DNA of 64,000 bases. Origin: Umezawaea sp036375055 (GTDB taxonomy: Bacteria; Actinomycetota; Actinomycetes; Mycobacteriales; Pseudonocardiaceae). Below the pieces are notes generated by a model. That model searched no databases and was not told where the DNA came from. It was given only the letters and a program-made list of their open reading frames with translations. Every line of letters begins with the position of its first letter. The stretch's first letter is position 1. Shown here piece by piece: positions 1 to 8,275 of this stretch. Both the position numbers and the translations under genes were made by a program. The stretch is from assembly GCF_036375055.1 (NCBI RefSeq), contig NZ_DASUSQ010000046.1:1-64000 (forward strand), in the 5' to 3' direction.

Positions 1-6
1 CCCGGT

Positions 7-103
7 GTGGCGCGACATCCAGTGGTGGCGCGGCACCCAGTGGTGGCGCGACATCCAGTGGTGGCGCGACACCCAGTGGTGGCGCGACACCCAGTGGTGG
101 CGC
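7..103. repeat. 18-bp tandem repeat, about 5.4 copies
   Basis: Five contiguous copies of an 18-bp unit (consensus GTGGCGCGACACCCAGTG) run from 7 to 96, with a partial sixth copy to about 103. Copies differ only at a C/T (ACATCC or ACACCC) and one A/G position. The unit is a multiple of three, so every frame stays open, but the short peptides encoded look like low-complexity translation and not a protein. It lies just downstream of a minus-strand gene, and its other end may lie outside the window. Confidence 0.9.
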
Positions 104-136
104 CGGGCCGTGCGACCCGGCACCACCACCTCGGGG

Positions 137-868
137 TCAGACGGTGGCCGTGGCCAGTGCTTCGAGCAGACGGGCGGAGTAGTTGGTCTGGCCGTTCAGC
201 TCCTTGGTGTCGAACCACTGGGTGCTGGTCACCTTCAGGGTGACCTTCTTCCCCTGCGGGCTGAGGGCGTGCAGGGTTGTGCCCGGTGGGATCGGTGTCG
301 TCGGCGGGGTGTGGTTCTCCTCGACCCCCTGGAGGTCGACGCGCACACCGGCCGCGAGTTCGGCGGCGGTGAGTTCCGAGTCGGTCACGGTCACGTCGGC
401 CAGCAGCTGGTAGTCGGGCTTCTTCGTCATGTAGTGCGCGACGTGCGCTTCCGAGCCCTGTGCGAACAGCAGGTACGAGGGCTTGGGCGGGTAGTCGTCG
501 GCGTCGTGGAACTGCCGGTTGTGCAGGACGAGGGTGATCTCGGCCGGAACGCCCGACACGATCGGCTGGGCGTCGTGGAGGTCGTTGCCGATCACCTTGA
601 GGATCGAGCCGGTGAACCTCCGGTTGGTCACCATCTCCTGGAGCAGCAGCTTCTCGTCGTTGACGACGATGAACGTCGCCGTCGGCGCCGCCCGCCGGGC
701 GTCGACGTAGGTCTTCTTGACCGCGGCGCTGAACTCGAACGTCGCGATCACCTGGTAGCGGTGGGCGGCCATGGTGAACATCGCCAGGTGGCCGCCGTAC
801 ACGAGCTGGTCACCCATCAGCACGAAGCCGTGGATGTCCGGGGTCTCCTCGTCGTGGGACATCGTCAT
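137..868 (-). CDS. Conserved-looking hypothetical protein, last gene of a dipeptidase/decarboxylase operon
   Basis: I do not recognise this 243-residue protein. It has no signal peptide or membrane span and looks like a soluble cytoplasmic protein with a mixed alpha/beta composition. The ATG follows a strong GGGAGGAG ribosome site about 7 bases upstream, and only 13 bases separate it from the decarboxylase stop, so it is almost certainly co-translated with that gene. The context suggests an accessory role in the same small-molecule pathway, but nothing in the sequence identifies an active site. Codon use matches its neighbours. The gene is confident; any function is open. Confidence 0.85.
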   Translation of the reverse strand: MTMSHDEETPDIHGFVLMGDQLVYGGHLAMFTMAAHRYQVIATFEFSAAVKKTYVDARRAAPTATFIVVNDEKLLLQEMVTNRRFTGSILKVIGNDLHDAQPIVSGVPAEITLVLHNRQFHDADDYPPKPSYLLFAQGSEAHVAHYMTKKPDYQLLADVTVTDSELTAAELAAGVRVDLQGVEENHTPPTTPIPPGTTLHALSPQGKKVTLKVTSTQWFDTKELNGQTNYSARLLEALATATV

Positions 869-881
869 GAGCCGCTCCTCC

Positions 882-2561
882 CTAGAAGGCGCTGTCGGAG
901 AAGCGGACCAGGGCCAGGCGGGCGATGTCGCCGCTGTCGGCCGAGCCGTCCACGTAGGTCGCGAGGTTCGTGCCCCCGCGCTGCATCGGCACGCTGACGG
1001 GACTGGACTTGGCGAGGTCGGCCACCAGCGCGTCGATCGTCGACGTCGTGACGTGCGGCATCACGTACAGGTGCGCGTAGTGGACGACCTGGTCGCCCAC
1101 CTTGAGCGGGATCGTGGCCAGCGAGTACTTGTGCACGAGTTCGGGCGGTGGCTGCTTGAACCGCACCGTGAGCGCCAGCGGCGTTCGCGCGGCCTCCCAC
1201 GTGCCGCCCAGCTCCTTGAGCTTCTTCTCCGCGTGGTCGGTGACCTCCAGGGCGGTGCGGATCATCGTCATCTGCTCGCGCTCGGAGTGCTTGGCCAGGA
1301 AGTGCCACATCACCAGCGGCGAGAACGCGTTGCGCGACCCGCCGAACGTGGTGTCCGGCGACCCGATCACGGCGGGCTGCTCGGGCGGCTGCATCTGGAG
1401 GTTCGCCTTGGTCATGAACACGCCGCACGGCCAGGGCGCGCCGGGGTACTTGTGCCCGCTGGTGACGATCGAGGCGACCTCGGGGACGCGGAAGTCGAAC
1501 TTCGGGAGCGGGGTGGTCGGCGTGATCTCGCCCGCGTCGACGAGCTTCTCGATGAACGGCGCGTAGGTCGCGGCGAGCGCCCCGTCGACGTGGATCCAGT
1601 GGCCGGTGCGCTCGTCGACCAGTTCGTTGCCGTTCTCGTCACGGCCGTAGCGGACCTTGCGCTTGTCCAGCCCGTACCGGGCGAAGATCGGCCGCAGCCG
1701 GTCGCAGACGCCCTCCACGTCGTCGTAGGCGCCCTTGAACGTGCTGCCGTAGTTGAGGTTGACCACCACGGGGTGGCCCATGCTGGCGAAGAACTCCACC
1801 AGCGTCGCCAACTTGTCCACGTCGATGCTGCCCGGTCCGCCGTCACCGCCGGTGGACGGCACCTCGTGGTCCCACGGCTGGCCGGGGTTCAGCGGGTTGG
1901 CGTACGGGTACATCTTGGTGCCGACCTCGTAGAAGTTCGGGATGTTCAGCACCCGCAGCGCCTTGGCCACCGAGTAGTGCGTGTCGTGGGAGTAGAAGCC
2001 CACGGGCGAGTAGGCGTTCTGGTTGTCGGCGGGCGCGGTGTCCTGCACCCACACGTACTGCGCGCCGCCGCCCTCGGCCGGTTCGCGCATGAGGGTCTTG
2101 CCGGAGAGGTAGTCGCGGGCGTTCCACAGCGCGTAGTTGTTGCCCTCCGAGGAACCCATGGTGAGCACGTAGCCCCAGTAGGCGTCCTTCGGGACCTCGC
2201 CGTCGACCTCGGTGCGGGGCTTGGCGCGCCACAGCTTGGCGTAGTAGTCCAGGACGGCGCGCTCGGCCCACCGGGTGTGCAGGGTGAAGTGCGAGTCCTC
2301 GAACGGGTCGCCGACGTTGTTGAAGTGGTAGTCCAGGAACCGGGCCATCGGCTCGCGCAGCTTGAGGTCCTCGTTGGTCTGGTAGCCGAGGAACCTGCCC
2401 TGGAGGTCGGCGAAGTAGGTCTCCAGCTTGTCCAGCACCGCCATGCGCTGCGGCTCGGGCACGCCTTCGGGAGGGATCGCGAAGTCCTGGTCCGTCGGGC
2501 TCGGCGCGGACCTCGCACCCTCTGTGCGCGTGCGGTCCAGTGCCTGCTCTGTGATGGTCAT
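882..2561 (-). CDS. Pyridoxal-phosphate-dependent amino acid decarboxylase (group II type)
   Basis: A 559-residue cytoplasmic enzyme of the fold-type I decarboxylase family that includes histidine, glutamate and aromatic amino acid decarboxylases. The PLP-binding lysine is in the motif SGHKYPG at about K371. Upstream are the HDTHYS segment, expected to stack on the cofactor, and IHVDGALAA, whose Asp should contact the pyridine nitrogen. It is longer than bacterial histidine decarboxylases of about 380 residues, with extra N- and C-terminal regions. The ATG at 2559-2561 is preceded by GGAAGG. It sits 43 bases after an M20 dipeptidase, so the substrate may be an amino acid freed from a dipeptide. 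Substrate identity cannot be read from the sequence. Confidence 0.88.
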   Translation of the reverse strand: MTITEQALDRTRTEGARSAPSPTDQDFAIPPEGVPEPQRMAVLDKLETYFADLQGRFLGYQTNEDLKLREPMARFLDYHFNNVGDPFEDSHFTLHTRWAERAVLDYYAKLWRAKPRTEVDGEVPKDAYWGYVLTMGSSEGNNYALWNARDYLSGKTLMREPAEGGGAQYVWVQDTAPADNQNAYSPVGFYSHDTHYSVAKALRVLNIPNFYEVGTKMYPYANPLNPGQPWDHEVPSTGGDGGPGSIDVDKLATLVEFFASMGHPVVVNLNYGSTFKGAYDDVEGVCDRLRPIFARYGLDKRKVRYGRDENGNELVDERTGHWIHVDGALAATYAPFIEKLVDAGEITPTTPLPKFDFRVPEVASIVTSGHKYPGAPWPCGVFMTKANLQMQPPEQPAVIGSPDTTFGGSRNAFSPLVMWHFLAKHSEREQMTMIRTALEVTDHAEKKLKELGGTWEAARTPLALTVRFKQPPPELVHKYSLATIPLKVGDQVVHYAHLYVMPHVTTSTIDALVADLAKSSPVSVPMQRGGTNLATYVDGSADSGDIARLALVRFSDSAF

Positions 2562-2604
2562 GGTCGCCTTCCAGTGGTGGTCCGTCTCCCGATCGGGGAG
2601 CCGT

Positions 2605-3999
2605 TCAGCGGCGGGGCTTGGCGAGCGCGTTGAGCAGCAGCGCCTCGGCGAGGGTCATGTGCTCCAGCTCGGACTTGCTGACGCTCTCGTCGTCCCCGTG
2701 GATGTTGGCCAGTGGTTCCTCGCAGCCCCACAGCACGATGTCCGCGCCGGGGTTGGCCACGTGGAGCGCGGAGACCAGCGGGATGGAGCCGCCCTGACCG
2801 GCGTGCGCGACGCCCGCGGTCCCGTAGGCGGTCTTCAGCGCGGTCTCGACGGCGGCGTGGTGGGGCCCCTGGTAGGCGGCGAAGCCCTGGCCGAGGCTCA
2901 CGGGCTCGACCGCGCGCACGACCGCCTGCGGGGCCTTGGCCTCGATGTGGTCCCGGAGCGCCTTGAGGGCCTCGGCCGGGTCCTGGTTCGGTGCGAGGCG
3001 CACGCTGATCCGGGCGGTCACCTCCGGGTGCAGCACGTTCGCGGGCCTGTCCATGCTGGGCGCGCCGCGCAGGCCCACGACGTTGGCGGAGGGACGGCCG
3101 AACAGGCGCTGGGCGAGCGTGCCGGTGCCGACGAGGGCGACTCCTGGTTCCACGCCCGCGTTCTGGCGGTACTGCTCCTCCGGCACGGCGGGCCAGTCGT
3201 GGTCGAAGCGGGTCAGGCCGGGCACGGCCACGTCGCCGTTGTCGTCGTGCAGCGTCGCCAGGAGCCGCACCAGCACCGTGAACGCGTCGGGCGCGGGCCC
3301 GCCGTACATGCCGCTGTGCACCTCCTTGGCGAGCGTCTTGACGGTCACGTCCACCGCCAGGATGCCGCGCAGGGTGGAGGTGAGGGCGGGGTGGCCGACC
3401 GCCAGGTTCCCGGTGTCGGCGACGATGACCAGGTCGGCCTTGAACCGGGGGTCTTCCGGGTGGTCGGCCAGGTAGGAGTCCAGGACGCTGCTGCTCTCCT
3501 CCTCCCCCTCGACGACGACCTTGACGTTGATCGGCAGCCCGGACCACGTCTCCCGCAACACCTTGAGCGCGCCCAGGTGCATGACGACCCCGGACTTGTC
3601 GTCGGCGGCGCCGCGGCCGTAGAGGCGGGTGTCGCCGCCCGCCGCGACCTCCTTGGGGACGAAGGGCTTCGTGACCGTCCACTTCGCCTCGTCGGCGGGC
3701 TGCACGTCGTAGTGCGCGTAGAGCAGGACCGTCGGCGCGCCGTCGGTGTTCGCGCTCTCCTCCGCGTACACCAGCGGGGCGGATGTCCTGCCCTGGTGGG
3801 TGATGGTGGTGACGGTGGCCCCGCTCAGGCCGACCGTGCGGAACAGCCCGGCGATCGTCTCGGCGGTCGTGCGCAGGGGCGGCTCCGGCTGGTCGGCCGT
3901 GGACCTGTGCTTCACCAGGTCGATCAGCGTCTGCCAGAACTCGGGGGCCGAATCGCGCACGTGCTCGTGCAGGCCCTGCTCGGAGGCGACCGCGGTCAT
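2605..3999 (-). CDS. M20 family dipeptidase (metallopeptidase)
   Basis: A 464-residue zinc peptidase of the M20 family, which hydrolyses dipeptides and N-acyl amino acids in the cytoplasm. Visible metal and catalytic motifs are HYDVQP (H96, D98), YGRGAADDK with the bridging Asp, and EGEEES with the catalytic Glu pair; length is normal for PepV/carnosinase-like members. I chose the ATG at 3997-3999 because GGAAGG lies just upstream and the frame before it looks non-coding. It is first in a three-gene minus-strand operon with a PLP decarboxylase and an unknown protein, suggesting a dipeptide-to-amine route. Substrate specificity is unknown. Confidence 0.9.
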   Translation of the reverse strand: MTAVASEQGLHEHVRDSAPEFWQTLIDLVKHRSTADQPEPPLRTTAETIAGLFRTVGLSGATVTTITHQGRTSAPLVYAEESANTDGAPTVLLYAHYDVQPADEAKWTVTKPFVPKEVAAGGDTRLYGRGAADDKSGVVMHLGALKVLRETWSGLPINVKVVVEGEEESSSVLDSYLADHPEDPRFKADLVIVADTGNLAVGHPALTSTLRGILAVDVTVKTLAKEVHSGMYGGPAPDAFTVLVRLLATLHDDNGDVAVPGLTRFDHDWPAVPEEQYRQNAGVEPGVALVGTGTLAQRLFGRPSANVVGLRGAPSMDRPANVLHPEVTARISVRLAPNQDPAEALKALRDHIEAKAPQAVVRAVEPVSLGQGFAAYQGPHHAAVETALKTAYGTAGVAHAGQGGSIPLVSALHVANPGADIVLWGCEEPLANIHGDDESVSKSELEHMTLAEALLLNALAKPRR

Positions 4000-4516
4000 G
4001 GGGGTCCTTCCCGTGGTTGTGCGGGCGCGTCGAGGGGAGGTGTCCACTCCGGATTGGGCGCCACGTGGGATCGGGCTGTGCGCCCATCGTCGCACCACGA
4101 CGGCGGTGCCCGACAGGCCTCGGGCACCGGACCCCACCAACGTGTGGCAGGACGAGGTCGGCGGCGACGGTGCGTGTTCGCGGCGGTGCCGCGGCGACCG
4201 GGAAAGAGCGCGATCATCGTTGTGGCACAACGAGAAGAGGTCTCAGCGACGCGGGCGACCCCGATCGGGCACCGGCGCGGACGCTCTGGAACCACGCCGG
4301 ACCACGCCACCGTCCCCGGCACCTGAAGCGGGAAACCCGATCGGGAGCGGAGTCCCCCTCCACGGGGTGCGCGGTCCGGGCCGGCCGGTGGCGCACGGTG
4401 ATCCGCCCGGCCCGAGGGCTACCACGTCGGAGCACCACTCTCCCGATGGGATTCCCCTCGCGCACTCGGCCGCACACACCCCGAATCCGCAAATGTGCGG
4501 CGCCAGCAACGTGAAA
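4000..4516. other. Intergenic region upstream of the dipeptidase operon
   Basis: About 520 bases between the dipeptidase start and the terminator hairpin of the NlpC/P60 gene. It should hold the promoter of the dipeptidase operon, but I see no convincing -35/-10 pair. Open frames here look like GC-driven chance frames and show no recognisable protein. Confidence 0.5.
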
Positions 4517-4544
4517 CGGCCGGAACGCGGGTGCGTCCCGGCCG
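4517..4544 (-). terminator. Hairpin terminator after the NlpC/P60 gene
   Basis: Ten-base arms, CGGCCGGAAC at 4517-4526 and GTCCCGGCCG at 4535-4544, pair with one mismatch around an 8-base loop. On the minus strand the stem is followed by CGTTTC, a short T run, as expected for the end of the transcript whose last gene stops at 4560. Confidence 0.7.
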
Positions 4545-4559
4545 CTCGACGTCGGTGGA

Positions 4560-6080
4560 TCAGCCCCTGATCGGGCGATTCAGGTCCGCTCCGAGCTGGA
4601 AGCTCGTCACGGAATCCGGGTTGACCGCGAACCAGTCCGCGTCCAGGTCGCCTTCCTTGACCTCCAGGTCGTCGCCCAGCAACGCGGCGACGCGGTCACC
4701 GTCGACCTGGAACCCCGTCACCCCACCGGCCAGGTGGACCAGGTCGGCGTCGAGGTCGCCCTCCTTGGCGTACAGCTCGCCGCCCTCGGTGAACGCGATG
4801 CGGTCGGTGTCGAGGTGGAACGCGGTGACCGAGTCGGTGTTCACGGTGTACCAGCCGGGATCGAGGTCGCCCTCCTTGACGAGCAGGGCGCCCGCCGAGG
4901 TGAGGGCCGCCAGGCGGTCACCGGAGAGCTGGTAGGAGGTGACGCCGGACTCCTGCTCGACCGACGGCGCGTCCAGGTCGCCCTCCTGGGCGAACAGGGT
5001 GGTGCCCTCGCGGTAGGCGATGCGGGTGCCGTGCAGCTGGAAGTCCGCGACGCCCGTGGCGATGGTCTGCCAGCCGGGGCCGAGGTCGCCCTCCTTGACC
5101 AGCAGCGAGCCGTCGGTGGTGAGCACGCCCACGCGGTCGCCCTCGATCTGGAACGACGTCACCGCCGCGTCCTGGTGCACGATCTCGCCGTCGACGTCGC
5201 CCTCGACCACGTAGAGGTCGGGCCCCTCGGTGAACGCGATGCGGTCGCCGTCGAGCTGCACGTCGGTGACCGAGTCGCCGTTGACGGTGTGCCAACCGGG
5301 TTCCAGGTCACCCTCCTTCACCAGCAGCGAACCGTCGTCCTTCAGCACGGCCACGCGGTCGCCCTCCAGCACGTACTCCTCGACGCCCTCCTCCTGGAGC
5401 ACGGGGTCGGCGCCGAGGTCGCCGTCCTTCGCCCACAGGGCACCGCCCTCGGTGTAGGCGATCCGCCGCGCGCCGACCGCGGGCCCGCTGGACGTGCCGC
5501 CCTCGAAGAGCCGCACCGCGCCGTAGTAGTCGCCGTGGGACGACGCGGCCGAGACCTTGATGAGCGAACCGGAGTTCGGCGCCTCCACGATCCAGCCGTC
5601 GCCCAGGTACATCGCGACGTGGTGGATGCCGCCGGGCGAGGTGCCGTAGAAGAGCAGGTCGCCGGGCAGCAGCGGGTCGTGGCCTTCGGCGCGGCTGAAG
5701 CGGTCGACCGCTCGGGAGGACTGCCACTGGGTGGTGGTGACGCCGTTGACGATGTCCTCGTCCACGGCCAGGTAGTAGGCGTAGCGGACGAACCCGGAGC
5801 AGTCGAGTCCGCGGACCCGGCAGTCGTTCGGGGCGCCGTTGAGGGGATCGCAGATCCCGTAGGAGAGGCCGGGCTGGGGGCCGTGGCCGCCGCCCCAGGA
5901 GTACGGGACGCCGATCTGGTCGCAGGCCCGCTCGACGGCGGCGACGGCGTCGGCTCCGGCGCCGTCCGCCAGCACGCCGCACTCGGGGGCGGCGGAGGCG
6001 GCGGGCGCCGCGGCGAGGTCGAGGGCGGCGGTGCCGAGGCCGATCGTGACGGCCAGCACGAGCCTGGTGAGCTTCTTCAT
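4560..6080 (-). CDS. Secreted NlpC/P60 cysteine peptidase with C-terminal eight-unit repeat domain
   Basis: A 506-residue exported peptidoglycan hydrolase. Residues 1-30 are a Sec signal peptide (KK followed by a hydrophobic core, ending ASA). Residues 45-190 form an NlpC/P60 domain with catalytic Cys94 in GLDCSGF and His154 in HHVAMYLG; such domains usually cut D-Glu-to-diamino-acid bonds in stem peptides. From about residue 205 to the end are eight repeats of about 37 residues alternating two types, GDRVAVL..GSLLVKEGDL and RIAFTEG..LYVVEGD, probably a beta-propeller-like binding domain. It lies 21 bases after the GH19 gene, which carries the same repeats at its other end. Confidence 0.9.
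   Translation of the reverse strand: MKKLTRLVLAVTIGLGTAALDLAAAPAASAAPECGVLADGAGADAVAAVERACDQIGVPYSWGGGHGPQPGLSYGICDPLNGAPNDCRVRGLDCSGFVRYAYYLAVDEDIVNGVTTTQWQSSRAVDRFSRAEGHDPLLPGDLLFYGTSPGGIHHVAMYLGDGWIVEAPNSGSLIKVSAASSHGDYYGAVRLFEGGTSSGPAVGARRIAYTEGGALWAKDGDLGADPVLQEEGVEEYVLEGDRVAVLKDDGSLLVKEGDLEPGWHTVNGDSVTDVQLDGDRIAFTEGPDLYVVEGDVDGEIVHQDAAVTSFQIEGDRVGVLTTDGSLLVKEGDLGPGWQTIATGVADFQLHGTRIAYREGTTLFAQEGDLDAPSVEQESGVTSYQLSGDRLAALTSAGALLVKEGDLDPGWYTVNTDSVTAFHLDTDRIAFTEGGELYAKEGDLDADLVHLAGGVTGFQVDGDRVAALLGDDLEVKEGDLDADWFAVNPDSVTSFQLGADLNRPIRG
4590..5475 (-). repeat. Coding repeats, eight alternating propeller-like units (NlpC/P60 gene)
   Basis: Eight in-frame units of about 110-115 bp with two alternating consensus types. 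They are strongly similar at DNA level to the array in the neighbouring GH19 gene at about 6.67-7.55 kb, which also has eight. Confidence 0.85.
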
Positions 6081-6101
6081 CGGAGTGTCCTTCGTGGAGC
6101 G

Positions 6102-7637
6102 TCAGGGGCGGACGCAGTTGATGTGGCCGTCGGGCAGTTCGCCGCCGTTGAAGTAGCGCAGCGCGGCCTCGAAGTCGGAGCAGCGCTCGGCGTCCTCGCG
6201 GGCGTCGTGTGCGTAGCCGATGTTGCTGTCGACGCGGCCCATGTCGAGGTCGTCGGCCAGCTCGTTGGTGTTGGGGCGGGCGACGGTCCAGTACCAGCGG
6301 GCGATCTGGCCGCTGCGCTCCAGCGACGCCGCGGCGTCCGGGTCGGCGAGCAGGTCGTACCCGAGCCACTGGCCCGCGGAGCGGTAGTTGAAGTCACCGG
6401 TGAGCTGGATGTAGCCACGGCCGCGGTAGCGCCCCGACTGACCCGCTTCCCCCGCGTCGTAGCGGAACCCGCTCTCGTTGCGCAGCGTGGCGAGGAACGC
6501 CGCGATGCGCGCCGGGTTGTTGATCTCGCCGTCGTCCATGGCCTGGTTGAGGCTGTCCAGGCCCTCCTCGACGACGTCCTCGCTGCCGATGAAGCCGTAG
6601 ACGGCCTTGAGGTCGTCGAGCGTCACGGTCGTGGAGCCGCCGCCGTGCCGGGTCGCGGCGAGCAGCCGCACGGCGGTCGCGCCGTCCTCGTCGGCGACGA
6701 ACCAGCCCGGCTCCAGGTCGCCCTCCTTGACCAGCAGCCGACCGTCCTCGATCGCGGCGACCCGGTCTCCGACGAGGTCGAACGCGGACACGCCTTCCTC
6801 CTGGAGGATCGACGGGGCGTCCAGCTCGCCCTCCTGCGCCCACAGGTCGTCGCCCTCCAGGTAGGCGATGCGGTCGCCGTCGAGCCGGAACCCCGTGACA
6901 CCACCGCCGATCTCGGCCCAGCCGGGCTCCAGGTCGCCGCCCTTGACGAGCAGGTCCCCGTTCTCCTTCAGCGCGCCGACGCGGTCCCCGCTCAGCTCGA
7001 ACGCCGTGACGCCCGACTCCTGGTGGATGGACTCGGCGTCGAGCTCCCCTTCCCGCGCCCACAGCTCGGTGCCCTCGGTGTAGGCGATCCGGCTGTCCTC
7101 AAGCTGGAAGTCGGTGACGTCGTTCGTGCTGATCTCGGCCCAGCCCGGCGCGAGGTCGCCCTCCTTGACCAGCAGGTGGTCGTCGGTGGTGATGACGCCG
7201 ACGCGGTCGCCCTCGATCTGGAACGACTTGACGGCCTGGTCCTGGTGCACGAGCTCGCCGCCGAGTTCGCCCTCGGTGACGTAGAGGTCGGTGCCCTCGG
7301 TGAACGCGATGCGCCCGTCGCGGATCTGGAAGTCGGTGACGGAGTCGGTGTTGACGGTGAACCAGCCCGGCCCGAGGTCGCCCTCCTTCACCAGCAGGGA
7401 ACCGTCGGTCTTCAGCACGGCGACGCGGTCGCCGTCGAGCTGGAACTTCACCACCCCGGACTCCTGGGGTTCCCAGTCGGCGTCGAGGCCGCCCTCCTTC
7501 ACGAAGAGCGTGTCGCCCTCCAGCACGGCGATCCGGTCCTCCTGGCCCGGCAACGCCGACGCGGGCAGTGCGGGCGCCACCACCAGGAGGCCGGCACCGA
7601 CGGTCGACGCCAGTGTCATGCGCAGGAACTTGGACAT
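6102..7637 (-). CDS. Secreted GH19-type muramidase/chitinase with N-terminal eight-unit repeat domain
   Basis: A 511-residue exported glycoside hydrolase. The chosen ATG (7635-7637) is preceded by GGAG and begins a clear signal peptide ending ASA near residue 28. Residues about 30-330 hold eight alternating propeller-like repeats of the same family as the downstream NlpC/P60 protein. The C-terminal 180 residues match the GH19 chitinase/endolysin fold, with catalytic Glu candidates in RNESGF and AGEAG and the hallmark YRGRGYIQLTG. GH19 enzymes of this style often cut peptidoglycan or chitin; which one applies here is uncertain. It is the first gene of a two-gene transcript with NlpC/P60, giving glycan and peptide cutters together. 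Confidence 0.88.
   Translation of the reverse strand: MSKFLRMTLASTVGAGLLVVAPALPASALPGQEDRIAVLEGDTLFVKEGGLDADWEPQESGVVKFQLDGDRVAVLKTDGSLLVKEGDLGPGWFTVNTDSVTDFQIRDGRIAFTEGTDLYVTEGELGGELVHQDQAVKSFQIEGDRVGVITTDDHLLVKEGDLAPGWAEISTNDVTDFQLEDSRIAYTEGTELWAREGELDAESIHQESGVTAFELSGDRVGALKENGDLLVKGGDLEPGWAEIGGGVTGFRLDGDRIAYLEGDDLWAQEGELDAPSILQEEGVSAFDLVGDRVAAIEDGRLLVKEGDLEPGWFVADEDGATAVRLLAATRHGGGSTTVTLDDLKAVYGFIGSEDVVEEGLDSLNQAMDDGEINNPARIAAFLATLRNESGFRYDAGEAGQSGRYRGRGYIQLTGDFNYRSAGQWLGYDLLADPDAAASLERSGQIARWYWTVARPNTNELADDLDMGRVDSNIGYAHDAREDAERCSDFEAALRYFNGGELPDGHINCVRP
6670..7555 (-). repeat. Coding repeats, eight alternating propeller-like units (GH19 gene)
   Basis: Eight in-frame units of about 37 residues, alternating a GDRV-type and a RIAYTEG-type unit. 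They are the counterpart of the array in the NlpC/P60 gene, but placed before the catalytic domain instead of after it. Confidence 0.85.
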
Positions 7638-7758
7638 CGGTGGATCTCCGTTTCGCTCGGGTGCTCGTCTGGGAACGAGGCTGCCGAGCGTCGATGACTC
7701 CGCCGTGACGCGCCGACGACGGCTCACGTCATCGCGCTGCCACGGAGAACAAAGGCCA

Positions 7759-7795
7759 AGGGGGTCGTCAGTGGACTGTCCACTGACGACCCCCT
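7759..7795 (-). terminator. Perfect 17-bp stem terminator
   Basis: Arms at 7759-7775 and 7779-7795 are perfectly complementary with a 3-base loop. It starts 6 bases past the stop codon of the phosphatase-like gene and closes the AfsR-GH89-ceramidase operon. It also insulates the GH19 gene that follows on the same strand. Confidence 0.9.
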
Positions 7796-7800
7796 GCGGA

Positions 7801-8268
7801 TCAGGCCCGGTCCAGCTCGTCGCACACCCGGTCGAGCAGTCCCGGCACGGCCGACTCGACCATCCGGAGCACCTCGGCGTACTCGGCCGGACCGCCGTAG
7901 TACGGGTCCGGCACGTCGACGTCCTCCCCCGCCACCGGGTCGAACGACCGGAGCAGCCGCACGCGGTCCGGGTCGGTCACGAGCCTGCGCAGCGTCCTGG
8001 CGTGACCGGAGTCCAGCGCCACCAGCAGGGACGCGTTCAGGTGGTCCGAGCCCAGCGGGGCGGCGACGTGGCCGACGGGGTACCCGTGGTCGACCAGCAC
8101 CGCGGTGGCCCGCCGGTCGGTGGGAGCACCGACGAGCCACAGGCCGGTACCCGCGCTGGTGACCCGCACCCGCTCCGCGATCCCCTCGCGGTGCAGGTGT
8201 TCCCGGAACACCAGCGCCGCCATCGGGGAACGGCACGTGTTGGTGCTGCCGATGAAGCTCACGTGCAC
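7801..8268 (-). CDS. Low-molecular-weight protein-tyrosine-phosphatase relative lacking the catalytic cysteine
   Basis: A 155-residue protein with the LMW-PTP/arsenate reductase fold. Active members carry C-x5-R in a P-loop written CxGNxCRSP. Here the loop reads IGSTNTCRSPMA: R13 is kept but the residue six before it is Gly7 (codon GGC), so the nucleophilic Cys is absent, and the following Gly is Thr9. The general-acid Asp in VPDPYYGG (D121) remains. As read it should be unable to form the phospho-cysteine intermediate and may be a pseudophosphatase that binds phosphoproteins. The start is GTG, only 7 bases after the ceramidase stop, so translation is coupled. It is last in its operon, before a strong terminator. 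Confidence 0.88.
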   Translation of the reverse strand: MHVSFIGSTNTCRSPMAALVFREHLHREGIAERVRVTSAGTGLWLVGAPTDRRATAVLVDHGYPVGHVAAPLGSDHLNASLLVALDSGHARTLRRLVTDPDRVRLLRSFDPVAGEDVDVPDPYYGGPAEYAEVLRMVESAVPGLLDRVCDELDRA

Positions 8269-8275
8269 GGCGGGC

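Noticed and set aside
7..103. Possible CRISPR array
   Set aside because: Units are contiguous without unique spacers and no cas genes are nearby; it is a simple tandem repeat.
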